Notes: a model not told the origin generated them from the letters alone. A DNA stretch of 64,000 bases from Spirosoma radiotolerans (GCF_000974425.1 NZ_CP010429.1:6340501-6404500); one strand, 5' to 3'; shown: positions 44,463 to 54,183, counted from the stretch's first letter. A program made the numbers and translations.

Positions 44463-45182
44463 CTAGTATTTGAGCGTTTTACGAATCTGCTCGAACAACA
44501 CTTGGTGGCCCTTGTCGTTGGGATGGATTCCGTCTTTAAATAGTAATTCTGATTTGAATAGATGATCCTCATTAGCCACAGGGTCAAAAAAATTGACAGC
44601 AGACGTGCCAAAGGTGTTCATAACCTGATCACGTTGTAGCATGTACTTTTCTGTAGCGGTTGTATCAATTTTACGAGGATGAGAAGTCGTGATAATAACG
44701 CGCTTGACTCCAGCCTCTTTTGCTTTATTTTTAATAAGGATGAGATTCGCTATGATCTCACTTACAGAATACCCGTTAGCTACATCATTTGTTGTCATAC
44801 TGACAATCAATATAGCAGGTTTCTCTTTGAGGGCAGCGGTTAAATTTCGTAATGTATCTACAGCTGGTCTGTTTGGTGCATGAATTGACCCTGTCGGTAG
44901 AATCTGATACGTGGTGTACCCCCCCTTAGCTAAATTGACAACATGATTAAGTACAAGTTGATTGGTAAGCAAACCTGCCCATGAGTATTTATAGGCTGAT
45001 GCACCTACCCCTGACGCTGTAGAAGAGCCAAGGATAACAATGGTTTGTATATACGGTTTTCTGGCGCTTTGAACATTAACGGCGAATGCTGACGCTACTG
45101 TTGGGTCGTTGGGCTCTAGTGTAGTACGTGTACAATTTGACAGAAGTGCAATAAATAAAACAGCAAGTAAACTTTTTTGCAT
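44463..45182 (-). CDS. SGNH/GDSL hydrolase lipoprotein
   Basis: 239 aa from the ATG at 45182, chosen because the lipoprotein signal then starts the protein (LLAVLFIALLSNC). Catalytic blocks are visible: block I IVILGSSTASGVG (Ser nucleophile), block II NLAKGG, block III SMTTNDVANG and block V FKDGIHPNDKGHQV (Asp and His). It should be an esterase or acyl-transfer enzyme at the cell envelope. It ends four bases from the convergent acyltransferase 3 gene. Confidence 0.9.
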   Translation of the reverse strand: MQKSLLAVLFIALLSNCTRTTLEPNDPTVASAFAVNVQSARKPYIQTIVILGSSTASGVGASAYKYSWAGLLTNQLVLNHVVNLAKGGYTTYQILPTGSIHAPNRPAVDTLRNLTAALKEKPAILIVSMTTNDVANGYSVSEIIANLILIKNKAKEAGVKRVIITTSHPRKIDTTATEKYMLQRDQVMNTFGTSAVNFFDPVANEDHLFKSELLFKDGIHPNDKGHQVLFEQIRKTLKY

Positions 45183-45269
45183 AATTGATAAGTGAATACG
45201 CTTTTTATCTATAAACTTAATCAATTATGCAATTAGTTGAGTATAAATACCCAATAGATCTACTTTAAT

Positions 45270-46250
45270 TTAATATTTATTTAATACTCGGGCGGCTTCC
45301 TTCGCGAAGTACGTCAAAATGACATTTGCTCCGGCCCGTTTTATGGCCATCAGCGACTCCATCATGGCGCGTTCGCCGTCGAGCCAGCCGTTTTGCGCAG
45401 CCGCTTTGATCATGGCGTATTCCCCACTGACGTTGTAGGCTGCAATGGGCAGATGGAAGTTATCATTCAGTAATTTAATAATATCCAGATACGCCAGCGC
45501 AGGCTTCACCATCAGAAAATCGGCCCCTTCATCGTAGTCAAGTTGAGCTTCAATGAGCGCTTCACGGCTGTTGGCAGGGTTCATCTGGTAGGTTTTCTTG
45601 TCGCCAAACTTGGGCGCCGAATCAAGTGCGTCGCGGAAAGGGCCGTAAAAAGCACTCGCATACTTGGCTGCGTAGGACATGATTGCTACGTCGTGGAAGC
45701 CACCTTCATCCAGCACCTGCCGCAAATAACCAACGCGTCCATCCATCATATCGGAAGGTCCAACAATATTGGCGCCAGCCTGAGCCTGAGCAAGAGCCAT
45801 TTTACCCAATACCTCCAGCGTCGGATCGTTGAGTATCTTCCCATTTTCCACAATGCCATCGTGTCCATCTGAACTATATGGGTCCATGGCCACATCGGTC
45901 ATAATCATGACATCGGGAAAACGGTCTTTGATCGCCCGAATTGTCTGGATGTACAGGCCGTCGGGGTTGTAGCTTTCAGTAGCATACTTATCTTTTTTCG
46001 ACTCAGCGATATTAGGGAACAGATCGAACGTTTTGACGCCCAGATCAACACAATCCCCGATTTCGTTGAGCAACAAATCCAGTGAATACCGATAAATGCC
46101 CGGCATAGAGGAAACTTCCGAGCGAACATTCTGGCCTTCCATGATGAAGACCGGCAAAATAAAATCAGTGACCGACAGGCGGGTTTCCTGCACCATGTCG
46201 CGGATAACAGCCGATTGGCGATTCCGGCGCGGACGGCGTATTAAGTTCAT
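45270..46250 (-). CDS. hemB: Porphobilinogen synthase (5-aminolevulinate dehydratase)
   Basis: 326 aa. It condenses two 5-aminolevulinate molecules to porphobilinogen in haem synthesis. Active-site lysines lie in DKKTYQMNPANSREAL and DFLMVKPALAYLD. The metal site reads TDVAMDPYSSDGHDG, with Asp in place of the zinc cysteines, which points to the Mg/K-dependent type. IVGPSDMMDGRV and YNVSGEYAMIKAAA are also present. It follows the response regulator on the same strand across a large palindrome. Confidence 0.97.
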   Translation of the reverse strand: MNLIRRPRRNRQSAVIRDMVQETRLSVTDFILPVFIMEGQNVRSEVSSMPGIYRYSLDLLLNEIGDCVDLGVKTFDLFPNIAESKKDKYATESYNPDGLYIQTIRAIKDRFPDVMIMTDVAMDPYSSDGHDGIVENGKILNDPTLEVLGKMALAQAQAGANIVGPSDMMDGRVGYLRQVLDEGGFHDVAIMSYAAKYASAFYGPFRDALDSAPKFGDKKTYQMNPANSREALIEAQLDYDEGADFLMVKPALAYLDIIKLLNDNFHLPIAAYNVSGEYAMIKAAAQNGWLDGERAMMESLMAIKRAGANVILTYFAKEAARVLNKY

Positions 46251-46263
46251 GCGTTCTAGCTTA

Positions 46264-46355
46264 TGGTATTTGGTTTACGGTTTGTTGTGTTTACTACATG
46301 ATGGCTTCCTGGAGTTAGTAAGCCATATAAACCGTATTCTGTAAACCAGAAACCA
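46264..46355. repeat. Large imperfect palindrome between response regulator and hemB
   Basis: The outer arms TGGTATTTGGTTTACGGTTT (46264-46283) and 46329-46355 pair with a few bulges, and an inner ATGGCTT/AAGCCAT stem (46301-46307 with 46320-46326) continues the hairpin. It fills almost the whole intergenic gap and shares words with the repeat at 26402-26490. Confidence 0.75.
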
Positions 46356-47066
46356 TTAAACAATCAATTTAAATCCTTCGCCGTGTACATTAACGAGCTG
46401 AACGGCTGGGTCTTCTTTTAGATATTTACGCAGTTTTGTTACATACACGTCCATGCTTCGGGCATTGAAGTACGAATCGTCGCCCCAAACCATTTTCAGG
46501 GCAAAACTACGACTGACCGGCTGATTCAGGTTCTGAGCCAGCAATTTTAATAACTCCGACTCTTTGCTAGTTAGTTTTTGAGGCTGTACGGACGCAGGAT
46601 CAGCCGACAGCCCGTCCGCCGTTCGGGAAAGAAGCTGGTGCGGATAATCGAACAAAAAGGAGCCGATTTGATACGTGGTCGTTTCGACGGACTCTGTAGT
46701 GCGTTGATACCGACGAAGAATAGCCTGAATTCGGAGTAGCAGCTCTTCCATGCTGAATGGCTTCGTCATGTAATCATCGGCTCCCACCTTGAACCCCTGA
46801 ATCGTGTCTTCCTGCATGGACTTGGCGGTCAGGAAAATGATGGGCACATCCCGATGATCCATTCGAACTTCCTTCGCCAGTGTAAACCCGTCTTTCTTAG
46901 GCATCATCACGTCGAAGATACACAGGTCGTAATGGCCCGCCATGAACAATTGCAGGCCCTGGTTTCCATCGGTGGCCCGGTCGGTTTGGTATCCCTTCAT
47001 GGTCAGGTACTCCTGCACCAAAAGACCCAGATTCGGGTCGTCTTCAACAAGTAAAATGGTTGGCAT
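46356..47066 (-). CDS. OmpR-family response regulator
   Basis: 236 aa. Receiver domain about residues 1-120 with acidic EDD near 8-10, the phosphorylated Asp in LCIFDVMMPKKDG, Thr in IFLTAK and Lys in YMTKPFS. The C-terminal winged helix (about 135-236) has LTSKESELLKLLAQN and SMDVYVTKLRKYLKEDP. It is 87 bases downstream of the histidine kinase gene in the same direction and should be its partner. Confidence 0.95.
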   Translation of the reverse strand: MPTILLVEDDPNLGLLVQEYLTMKGYQTDRATDGNQGLQLFMAGHYDLCIFDVMMPKKDGFTLAKEVRMDHRDVPIIFLTAKSMQEDTIQGFKVGADDYMTKPFSMEELLLRIQAILRRYQRTTESVETTTYQIGSFLFDYPHQLLSRTADGLSADPASVQPQKLTSKESELLKLLAQNLNQPVSRSFALKMVWGDDSYFNARSMDVYVTKLRKYLKEDPAVQLVNVHGEGFKLIV

Positions 47067-47085
47067 AAGAAATAAAGAGCGAATA

Positions 47086-47158
47086 ATTGAGTGATTGAAT
47101 GACTAACTGAGCAACTATTTTGCTGGATGCGCCAGCCTTATTGATTCAATCACTCAAT
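47086..47158. repeat. Inverted repeat between histidine kinase and response regulator
   Basis: ATTGAGTGATTGAAT at 47086-47100 is an exact reverse complement of 47144-47158, with a 43-base loop. The right arm overlaps the kinase stop codon. The arms continue with similar low-complexity words (CAATCATTC). Confidence 0.8.
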
Positions 47159-49175
47159 CATTCAAAATTTTATACGGTAAGATCACTTCGAATGAACTGC
47201 CTTTTCCGGGCTGGCTTTCAACCAGAATTTGACCGTGGTGTTCCTCAACCATTTTCTTCACATAACTAAGCCCGAGGCCAAAGCCTTTTACATCATGCCG
47301 GTTGCCGGTAGGCACCCGGTAGAATTTTTCAAAAATGCGGCTGGTCTGCTCTTTGTTCATACCCAATCCCTGATCCGAAACGGTAATACTGACCCCGGGT
47401 ATAGAGGATCCACTCGTCATGGTTCCATCGGGGAGACTACGCGTAGTAATGGTAATGTGCGGCCTTTCGGGCGAATATTTCAGCGCGTTATCCAGCAGAT
47501 TGTACACAATGTTGGTCAGGTGAAGCTCATCGGCTTCTACAACTTCCCGGTCGGCATCAAAGTGAAGATCGACTTCGCCCCCGCGCTGCTCGATTTGCAA
47601 GCTCAGGTTATTAAGCACTTTCTCAATGACATCGTGCACGTTGACGGGGCTGATGTTGAGTTTGATTTCTCCCTTATCCAGCAACGCCATTTGTAAAACC
47701 TTTTCTACGTGCGAACCCAATCGCCGGGTTTCATCCCGAATGATGCTCATGTAGCGTGTTAGCCGAGAATCTGGCACACTCGGTTCGCGCATTTCCTGAT
47801 CTGGTGTTTCATTATTGAGCGAGCCGGATCGGGAGCCAAATCTACCATCTCCCCCATTCACTAATGCCGCCGAACGCTGGGCCACCATGTCTGACTGCAG
47901 TTGTTCCTGCGCCATTTCTACCGCCAGCGATATGGTTGAAATTGGCGTTTTGAACTCATGCGTCATGTTATTGATAAAGTCATTCTTTATATCGGCTAGT
48001 TTCTTCTGCCGAACAATCGTGCTGATGGCGATGTAGAAACAGGCCAGAATGACCAGAATCAGCACGACGGATGCGCCCAATGTGAAGCCCAGGCGGCTGA
48101 GGATAAACTCCTGCTGAGTTGGAAAATAAACATACACATAGTTCCCCGTTTCCATCAGGTTGTTGGGAAACAAAGCGGCCTTGTAGCCATTTACATCGAA
48201 CTGCTGCGCTTCGATACCCTTGGATGTAAACAGGAATCGGGGCTTCTGGCTGGTTCGAACGGCATAGGCAAAGGGAATGCTGATGCCCCGTTCGACCAAC
48301 GATTGCCGAAGTAAGGTGTCGAGCGCCAACCGGTTGACCCGGTCTTCTATCGGCCGGTCGGATAGAAGCAGGCCCTTGAGCACATCCTTGATCATGTGCG
48401 ACTGCTCCTCTGTCCGACCCGAATTTGCTAGTCCCGGATGCTGACTGGCGTTGGCCGTATTCGTTGCTGAACCGGGTTTAGTCGATACCAGCGCGTTATC
48501 GGTTTGATTCTTTCGACGCTGCGTTGCTCGCCGAAGCTTATTTTTAATGGCCCTCATGGCCGAATCTTGCCTGACCTGATTATTGATCTTGTTCAGTTCT
48601 GTGTACATCAGGTTTTCGGCCCACTGATTAAACTGCTGCTGCTGGGCTAATTGCGTCTGCCAATCGCCAACCGCCATCAGTTCATCCTGCTGACGAACAA
48701 ATTCTTCGACAACCGCCATTTGCTCCGGCGATAGCGGACGGACAATCGGGTGTAATACATCTGACTGCACAACGATGTTCCCCACAGATGTCATTCCGGA
48801 GGGAATTACCTGCCGGGCCGCCAGTTGATCGTACGGTGGCAGGTGTAGCTGTTGTTTTTCCTTCAAACGGATTGATTTTGTAGCGACAAGCGATTGTTCA
48901 GCGTCGGCTTTTTTAACCGACCGGCCTTCCTTTTTAGCAATGGCCATCAACCGATTCTGGTGTTCACGGGCCTGAACGCGCTGGTTGGTCAGGTAAAAAA
49001 TCTCCTGCCGTTCCAACGCCCGTACAACCTCCTGCAGGGCATCGGTTACCTTATAGGCGAACTGTTCCCGCTGCAACTGCAAAGCGCTACTGATCCAATA
49101 GACCTGCAGCCCTACCAGCCCCAATAGCCCAATCGCCATCAGTGCCACAATCCAGCGTATGCGTTGTTTTGACAT
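47154..49175 (-). CDS. Sensor histidine kinase with large periplasmic domain
   Basis: 673 aa. Membrane spans at about residues 9-28 and 360-386 enclose a sensor of about 330 aa, helical and rich in Gln, without a family I recognise. The H box is MTHEFKTPIS (His406). Instead of the normal short turn, the two helices of the dimerisation domain are separated by a Gly/Ser/Asn-rich insert at about 428-470. The N box is NIVYNLLDNALKYS, followed by SDQGLGMNKEQ and GFGLGLSYVKKMV. The partner regulator is the next gene. Confidence 0.93.
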   Translation of the reverse strand: MSKQRIRWIVALMAIGLLGLVGLQVYWISSALQLQREQFAYKVTDALQEVVRALERQEIFYLTNQRVQAREHQNRLMAIAKKEGRSVKKADAEQSLVATKSIRLKEKQQLHLPPYDQLAARQVIPSGMTSVGNIVVQSDVLHPIVRPLSPEQMAVVEEFVRQQDELMAVGDWQTQLAQQQQFNQWAENLMYTELNKINNQVRQDSAMRAIKNKLRRATQRRKNQTDNALVSTKPGSATNTANASQHPGLANSGRTEEQSHMIKDVLKGLLLSDRPIEDRVNRLALDTLLRQSLVERGISIPFAYAVRTSQKPRFLFTSKGIEAQQFDVNGYKAALFPNNLMETGNYVYVYFPTQQEFILSRLGFTLGASVVLILVILACFYIAISTIVRQKKLADIKNDFINNMTHEFKTPISTISLAVEMAQEQLQSDMVAQRSAALVNGGDGRFGSRSGSLNNETPDQEMREPSVPDSRLTRYMSIIRDETRRLGSHVEKVLQMALLDKGEIKLNISPVNVHDVIEKVLNNLSLQIEQRGGEVDLHFDADREVVEADELHLTNIVYNLLDNALKYSPERPHITITTRSLPDGTMTSGSSIPGVSITVSDQGLGMNKEQTSRIFEKFYRVPTGNRHDVKGFGLGLSYVKKMVEEHHGQILVESQPGKGSSFEVILPYKILND

Positions 49176-49353
49176 TTTTTTACTCGCTCATGCAACCTTC
49201 GACCAACTTTCCCATCTATAAGAAACCAGTCGCAAGGGTTAGTAAAAGTACGAACCGAGTTAGCTAGTAATTGGCTCGTTAACAAACTTTAACAACCCCT
49301 GTATCAATTGGTTTAGCAACTTATCGTTCCTTCGTTTGCAACTAACTAGTACC

Positions 49354-50184
49354 ATGAAAAAAACAGTTTTTGCCCGATACCAGTTCGTGTCGGCCATGCT
49401 GGTGGCCGTCACGTTCAGCGGAGCTGCCCTGGCTCAGAAACAAACCAGCCCGTCAACAAAAACCGGGAAGGGCGATGTAAACGTACGGATCATCGAGCGC
49501 AATGGCGATGAAGTCCGTGAAATTGAACGGACATACCACATAAATGGCATGGACGATCCTCAGCGTGATAAAATGGTAATGAAACTGGTTGATTCGCTCA
49601 AAGCATCCCGCAAAGACGGCGGCAAACGCCAGATGACCATTATTATCGACGATTCGGACGGCGATCGGACGGTAAATCGCGAACGGATCATGCCAGGTAG
49701 ACGACGCGCTCCGTCCGATGCCTACGTACAACGCGGTAAACTGCAGCGGAGCGATGCAAATCAGGACTTCTGGAACAACCCAAACTGGCGTTATGAATTT
49801 CGGCGCGGAGCCGACTCACTAACCGATCAGCTCAATCGATTCAAGTTTCAGATACCAAGAGATTTTGACCGGCAGCTCGTTCGGCCGTTTGAAGACTGGG
49901 CGCGTAATGTCAACGGCAAAGCGTCGACCATTCGTGGACTGGATGCATTCCCCAATAACCCCGATCACGACCAGTTGAATGTTCGTTTTACAGCTCCCGC
50001 TAAAGGAGATGTAACCATCACGGTCACCAATCCAAAGGGAAAAGAAGTGGCCAAACGAGAGATCAAAGACTTCTCGGGCGAATTTGTTGGGCAAATTGAT
50101 CTGGGTAAAAAAGCGCAGGGTGCCTACTTCATCACCGTCACCCAGAATGAAGACGGTGCCGTAAAACGGATTGTGATTGATTAA
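49354..50184 (+). CDS. Secreted protein with C-terminal T9SS-like domain
   Basis: About 276 aa from the ATG at 49354; the frame opens at 49336. A signal peptide (SAMLVAVTFSGAALAQ) precedes a charged, Arg/Asp-rich region with no family I recognise. The last 75 residues (VTITVTNPKGKEVAKREI, GAYFITVTQNEDGAVKRIVID) have the beta-sandwich pattern of a type IX secretion sorting domain. It is divergent from the histidine kinase gene, so it may be a target of that system. Confidence 0.8.
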   Translation: MKKTVFARYQFVSAMLVAVTFSGAALAQKQTSPSTKTGKGDVNVRIIERNGDEVREIERTYHINGMDDPQRDKMVMKLVDSLKASRKDGGKRQMTIIIDDSDGDRTVNRERIMPGRRRAPSDAYVQRGKLQRSDANQDFWNNPNWRYEFRRGADSLTDQLNRFKFQIPRDFDRQLVRPFEDWARNVNGKASTIRGLDAFPNNPDHDQLNVRFTAPAKGDVTITVTNPKGKEVAKREIKDFSGEFVGQIDLGKKAQGAYFITVTQNEDGAVKRIVID

Positions 50185-50325
50185 AGAAACCAACTTGTTT
50201 TTGTCATTCCAACCGGTCCGCCGGTGCGGAATGGCAAAAACAAGCAAATTAGGGACTCGATGTTCTAGATTTACGCTGCTCCTGTAATAAACAGAAAAAA
50301 TATTCTAAAAAATTTAGTACTATGT

Positions 50326-50358
50326 ATTGCAAGATACCAAACTAAACCTATATCTTTG
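50326..50358 (+). promoter_or_regulatory. Candidate promoter of the 81-aa secreted protein
   Basis: ATTG at 50326-50329, a 21-base spacer and TATCTTTG at 50351-50358, 25 bases before the ATG at 50383. Confidence 0.5.
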
Positions 50359-50382
50359 TATTGTTATTAGACATAAGCGGTC

Positions 50383-50628
50383 ATGAAAACTCTCCTGGTT
50401 GTCGGCATTTTACTTTTGGGCATTAGTGGACAGGCATTTAGCATGGGGCATCCCCATAACATGTTTGCTGCCCGGAAACAGTTGCGGTCGAAAACAGCAG
50501 CTTCAGTTGCTAAAACAAAATCAACAGCTACGGCCTGCTGGCAGCAAACGGTTCAGGAAACGAAAGCCGTCATCGGCGAACGTTTTCTGGCGGCTTTGAT
50601 GAACGTTCGCCCCGCCCGGCCTTATTAG
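50383..50628 (+). CDS. Small exported protein of unknown function
   Basis: 81 aa with a signal peptide (LLVVGILLLGISGQAFS). The mature part is short, basic and polar (FAARKQLRSKTAAS, AVIGERFLAALM), with one cysteine. The gene has a good -7 element before it and a terminator-like hairpin after it, which supports expression. No family is recognised. Confidence 0.6.
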   Translation: MKTLLVVGILLLGISGQAFSMGHPHNMFAARKQLRSKTAASVAKTKSTATACWQQTVQETKAVIGERFLAALMNVRPARPY

Positions 50629-51096
50629 AGTAGTCACCTTCTCTTTCTGCTTCACCAGTGGTCAGGATCCGCTGCGCTGGTTTCCATTTGCCCGTCTACG
50701 GGCTTTTTTCGTTTTGTACCAATTTGACTACACGCCTTCGCACCGTATCCGTTCCTTGCTGATTATCCTTTTGCTATTCTAGATCACTCCGTTTCGGTAA
50801 TACACTGGGTATTTTTAACTGTGCTGTGTCCTCGTCCACCAGACGAATGGCTTCATTTTTGTAGGTTTTTAACCTGGGCTCGTCCATTTAACTTATTGAT
50901 TATCTGAATAAAGCCTGACCTTATATTCAATTTAATTTTGTATTAATCCACTAAGCAGAACGATTTATCTAAATTATTTCGTTAAAAAGTTAGACAATTC
51001 AATGATTAGTTGTGGTTTACGACAGGCTTTGGCTATTTTTATGGTCTGCCCAAAATTACCGTCAACTGACAACTGTTTTTTATTTACTGAGTGCCC
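50629..51096. other. Intergenic region without gene
   Basis: 468 bases. A small terminator hairpin is found at 50690-50709; otherwise the stretch is AT-rich and shows no frame, RNA or repeat that I can support. Confidence 0.5.
50690..50709 (+). terminator. Short Rho-independent terminator
   Basis: GCCCG (50690-50694), TCTA loop, CGGGC (50699-50703) and six T residues. It lies 60 bases after the 81-aa gene. Confidence 0.7.
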
Positions 51097-54000
51097 ATGC
51101 GGAATATTGTTGTACGACCTATTTTACTTGTTGGCCTCTTACTCGTCAGCCTGTTAACCGCTTTTGGCTTAATGAAGCCCGGTCGTAACTTCTGGGCGAA
51201 ACTTGCTCGGACAACAGCGATTCGAGCAGCGGCCAAACGAACAGCAGCCGCCAACGCCAATCGGCTAGCCCTTGCTTCTTACAAATTTGGCCCGGCTGCC
51301 AGGCCCGTAGAGGTGTTCGCCATGTCTGACAGTGGCGAGCATTGGGTTGATAGCGTCTTTCACACGTTGACACCCGAACAGAAAATCGGGCAGTTCTTCA
51401 TGGTGGCCACGTTTTCGAATCGTCACGACAATCACTATCAATACATCGATCACCTCATTCAAACGAACCATATTGGCGGGTTGATTTTCTTCCAGGGTGG
51501 TCCTTACCGGCAGGCCGTTCTAACGAATCGCTACCAGGCCGAATCGAAAGTACCGCTGCTCATTGGCATTGATGGTGAATGGGGACTTGGGATGCGATTA
51601 GACAGCACCATGGACTTCCCAAAACAAATGTCACTCGGTGCTATCCGGGATAATGAAGTTATTTACCGGATGGGGGCTGAAATTGGCCGCCAGTGCCAGC
51701 GCCTGGGCATTCACATCAACTTTGCTCCGGTATCGGATATCAACAGCAACCCGGCCAATCCAGTGATTGGGGTACGGTCTTTCGGTGAATCAAAAGAGAA
51801 TGTGGCCTTGAAGGCCTCGGCTTACATGCGGGGATTGCAAGGCACACACGTTATTGCTACAGCCAAGCACTTTCCAGGTCACGGTGACACCAACGTCGAC
51901 TCGCACCACACGTTGCCAACCGTTAGCCGGTCGTCGGAGCAGATGCGGGAAATTGACCTGTATCCGTTCCGGAAACTTATTGCCGATAGTTTGATGGGCG
52001 TTGTTACGGGCCACCTGCATGTACCCGTGATGGATAATACGCCTGCTTTAGCTGCCACGTTATCAGAAAAAATCGTTACGGAACTCCTCAAAAAAGAATT
52101 GGGTTTTCGCGGACTGGTTTTTACCGATGCGCTGAATATGGGCGGAATCAGCCGGTCGCCTAAGGCAATGGATGTTAATTTACGGGCGTTAATGGCCGGA
52201 AATGACATTCTTCTGTATCCTGAAAACGTGCGGGAGGCAACGACGAACATCATGAATGCCGTTCAGCAGGGCGTTATTTCGCAGGAACTGATCGATGAGA
52301 AAGTCAAGAAGATTCTTCGGGCCAAATATTGGGCTGGCCTGGCTCAATATAAACCCATTAACCTGGCGGGCTTATCGACGGACCTCAACTCGCCCGAAGC
52401 CAAGTTGCTGAAACAGGAACTTTGTGAGCAGTCGGTAACGGTCGCCGATAACAAGAATAGTCTGTTACCGCTCAAGCACCTGGATACCCTGCGTTTGGCG
52501 TCGGTTGCCATTGGCGCCGAGCCAGGCAACGTTTTTCAGAAGACGCTGAATCAATACGCCCCTTTCCAGACGCTTGCTTACCCCGAAAAACCTGTTTCGG
52601 AAGCTGATCTAACTAATATTCTGGCGCAGGTTGGCGATGCGAATACGGTTGTGGTTAGCTTCCATCGGATGAGCGAGTCGGCGCTCAGAAAATACGGCAT
52701 CACAAAACCATCGCTTGACTTAATTACCCGCTTGAAACAGCGTGGAGCGAAAGTAATTGTGACCGCCTTTGGCTCGCCTTATAGCCTGCAACAGTTCACC
52801 GGAGCTGATGCGCTGGTTTGTGCTTACCAGGAGCTTGAGGATATGCAGCGTGTCGTACCTCAGATATTGTTTGGCGGGTTAGGATCACAAGGCATGCTAC
52901 CGGTTTCCATTGGTGACATGAAAGTGGGCATGGGCCTAACGTTGGGCCCTGAAGGGCGGCTTTCGGTTGGCTCACCGGAAAGCGTGGGTATGAAGTCGAC
53001 GGTGCTTAACCAGATTGATGCCATCGCGCAGGGAGCCGTAAAAAATCATGTCGTGCCCGGCTGCGAGATTCTGGTCGCACGTAAGGGCAAGATTGTGTAC
53101 AGCAAGAACTTTGGCGCGTTGACCTACTCACCCAACGCCGAAAAAGTAACGGATGAAACGCTGTATGACCTGGCTTCGCTGACAAAAGTCCTGGCAACTC
53201 TACAATCCGTTATGGTTCTTTACGACCGAAAACAGATCGATCTTACGCAGAAAGCGTCGTTCTACCTTCCTGAATTAAAGAACACGAATAAGCAAAATAT
53301 TACCCTTCTGGATTTACTCTGGCATCAATCGGGCATGGTTTCGTTTTACCCAACCACCTGGGATCGCACCCGGCTGCCCGGCGGGGGCCTGAAAGCCGAA
53401 TACTATGCCTCCGTGCACGACAGTTTGCACACCCTTCAGATTGCCCCAACGCTCTGGGGTGTTCCGGCATTGCGGGATTCGGTCTGGAAATGGGTGGTTC
53501 AATCGCCCATGTCGAAGAAAAATGACGAAGCGGGCAGACCCGCTTTCGTGTATAGCGACCTTAATTTCCTGACCTTACAAAAGGTAGTCGAACGGGTAAG
53601 CAAGCAGCCATTGGATAAGTTCGTTACGGATAACGTATATAAGCCATTAGGTCTTCATCAACTTGGTTTCACGCCCTTGCAGCGGCTTACTAACCCCAAA
53701 TGTGCCCCAACCGAACAGGACACGTATTATCGGAACCAGCTTCTGGTCGGTACCGTCCATGATCAGATGGCGGCCGTGCAGGGCGGTATCTCCGGACATG
53801 CGGGATTATTTGGCAACGCGCATGATATTGCTACGCTTCTGCAGATGAACCTTCAGAAAGGGGTATATGGCGACGAACGGATTCTCCAGCCAATGACAGT
53901 ACCTTATTTTACCCAAACGCTCAGTAACCGCAGCCACCGGGCGCTCGGTTGGGATAAGCCTAATCCGGAAAGTGCCAGCAGCGTTTATATGGCACAACAA

Positions 54001-54183
54001 GTATCCCCCCGTTCGTTCGGGCACACGGGTTTTACCGGAAACGTTGTTTGGGTTGACCCCGATCAGGAGTTGATCTTTGTTTTCCTCTCTAACCGTATTT
54101 ATCCGACGGCCGGTAACAATTCCATTAACACAACGAAGCTTCGTCGGCGTATTCACGAAGTAATTTATTCGGCTGTTCAATAA
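51097..54183 (+). CDS. GH3 beta-N-acetylhexosaminidase fused to a beta-lactamase-like hydrolase
   Basis: About 1028 aa from the ATG at 51097 (GTG at 51091 is the alternative). A membrane anchor or signal (ILLVGLLLVSLLTAFGL) leads to a GH3 NagZ-type domain, about residues 85-420, with KHFPGHGDTNVDSHHTLP at 259-276 and the nucleophile Asp346 in VFTDALNMGG. A linking C-terminal GH3 region follows. A class C beta-lactamase/serine hydrolase domain starts near 625, with SLTK at 696-699, a YSDLN motif and GHTGFTGN. The architecture is known in Bacteroidota and suggests peptidoglycan recycling or remodelling in the periplasm. Confidence 0.92.
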   Translation: MRNIVVRPILLVGLLLVSLLTAFGLMKPGRNFWAKLARTTAIRAAAKRTAAANANRLALASYKFGPAARPVEVFAMSDSGEHWVDSVFHTLTPEQKIGQFFMVATFSNRHDNHYQYIDHLIQTNHIGGLIFFQGGPYRQAVLTNRYQAESKVPLLIGIDGEWGLGMRLDSTMDFPKQMSLGAIRDNEVIYRMGAEIGRQCQRLGIHINFAPVSDINSNPANPVIGVRSFGESKENVALKASAYMRGLQGTHVIATAKHFPGHGDTNVDSHHTLPTVSRSSEQMREIDLYPFRKLIADSLMGVVTGHLHVPVMDNTPALAATLSEKIVTELLKKELGFRGLVFTDALNMGGISRSPKAMDVNLRALMAGNDILLYPENVREATTNIMNAVQQGVISQELIDEKVKKILRAKYWAGLAQYKPINLAGLSTDLNSPEAKLLKQELCEQSVTVADNKNSLLPLKHLDTLRLASVAIGAEPGNVFQKTLNQYAPFQTLAYPEKPVSEADLTNILAQVGDANTVVVSFHRMSESALRKYGITKPSLDLITRLKQRGAKVIVTAFGSPYSLQQFTGADALVCAYQELEDMQRVVPQILFGGLGSQGMLPVSIGDMKVGMGLTLGPEGRLSVGSPESVGMKSTVLNQIDAIAQGAVKNHVVPGCEILVARKGKIVYSKNFGALTYSPNAEKVTDETLYDLASLTKVLATLQSVMVLYDRKQIDLTQKASFYLPELKNTNKQNITLLDLLWHQSGMVSFYPTTWDRTRLPGGGLKAEYYASVHDSLHTLQIAPTLWGVPALRDSVWKWVVQSPMSKKNDEAGRPAFVYSDLNFLTLQKVVERVSKQPLDKFVTDNVYKPLGLHQLGFTPLQRLTNPKCAPTEQDTYYRNQLLVGTVHDQMAAVQGGISGHAGLFGNAHDIATLLQMNLQKGVYGDERILQPMTVPYFTQTLSNRSHRALGWDKPNPESASSVYMAQQVSPRSFGHTGFTGNVVWVDPDQELIFVFLSNRIYPTAGNNSINTTKLRRRIHEVIYSAVQ

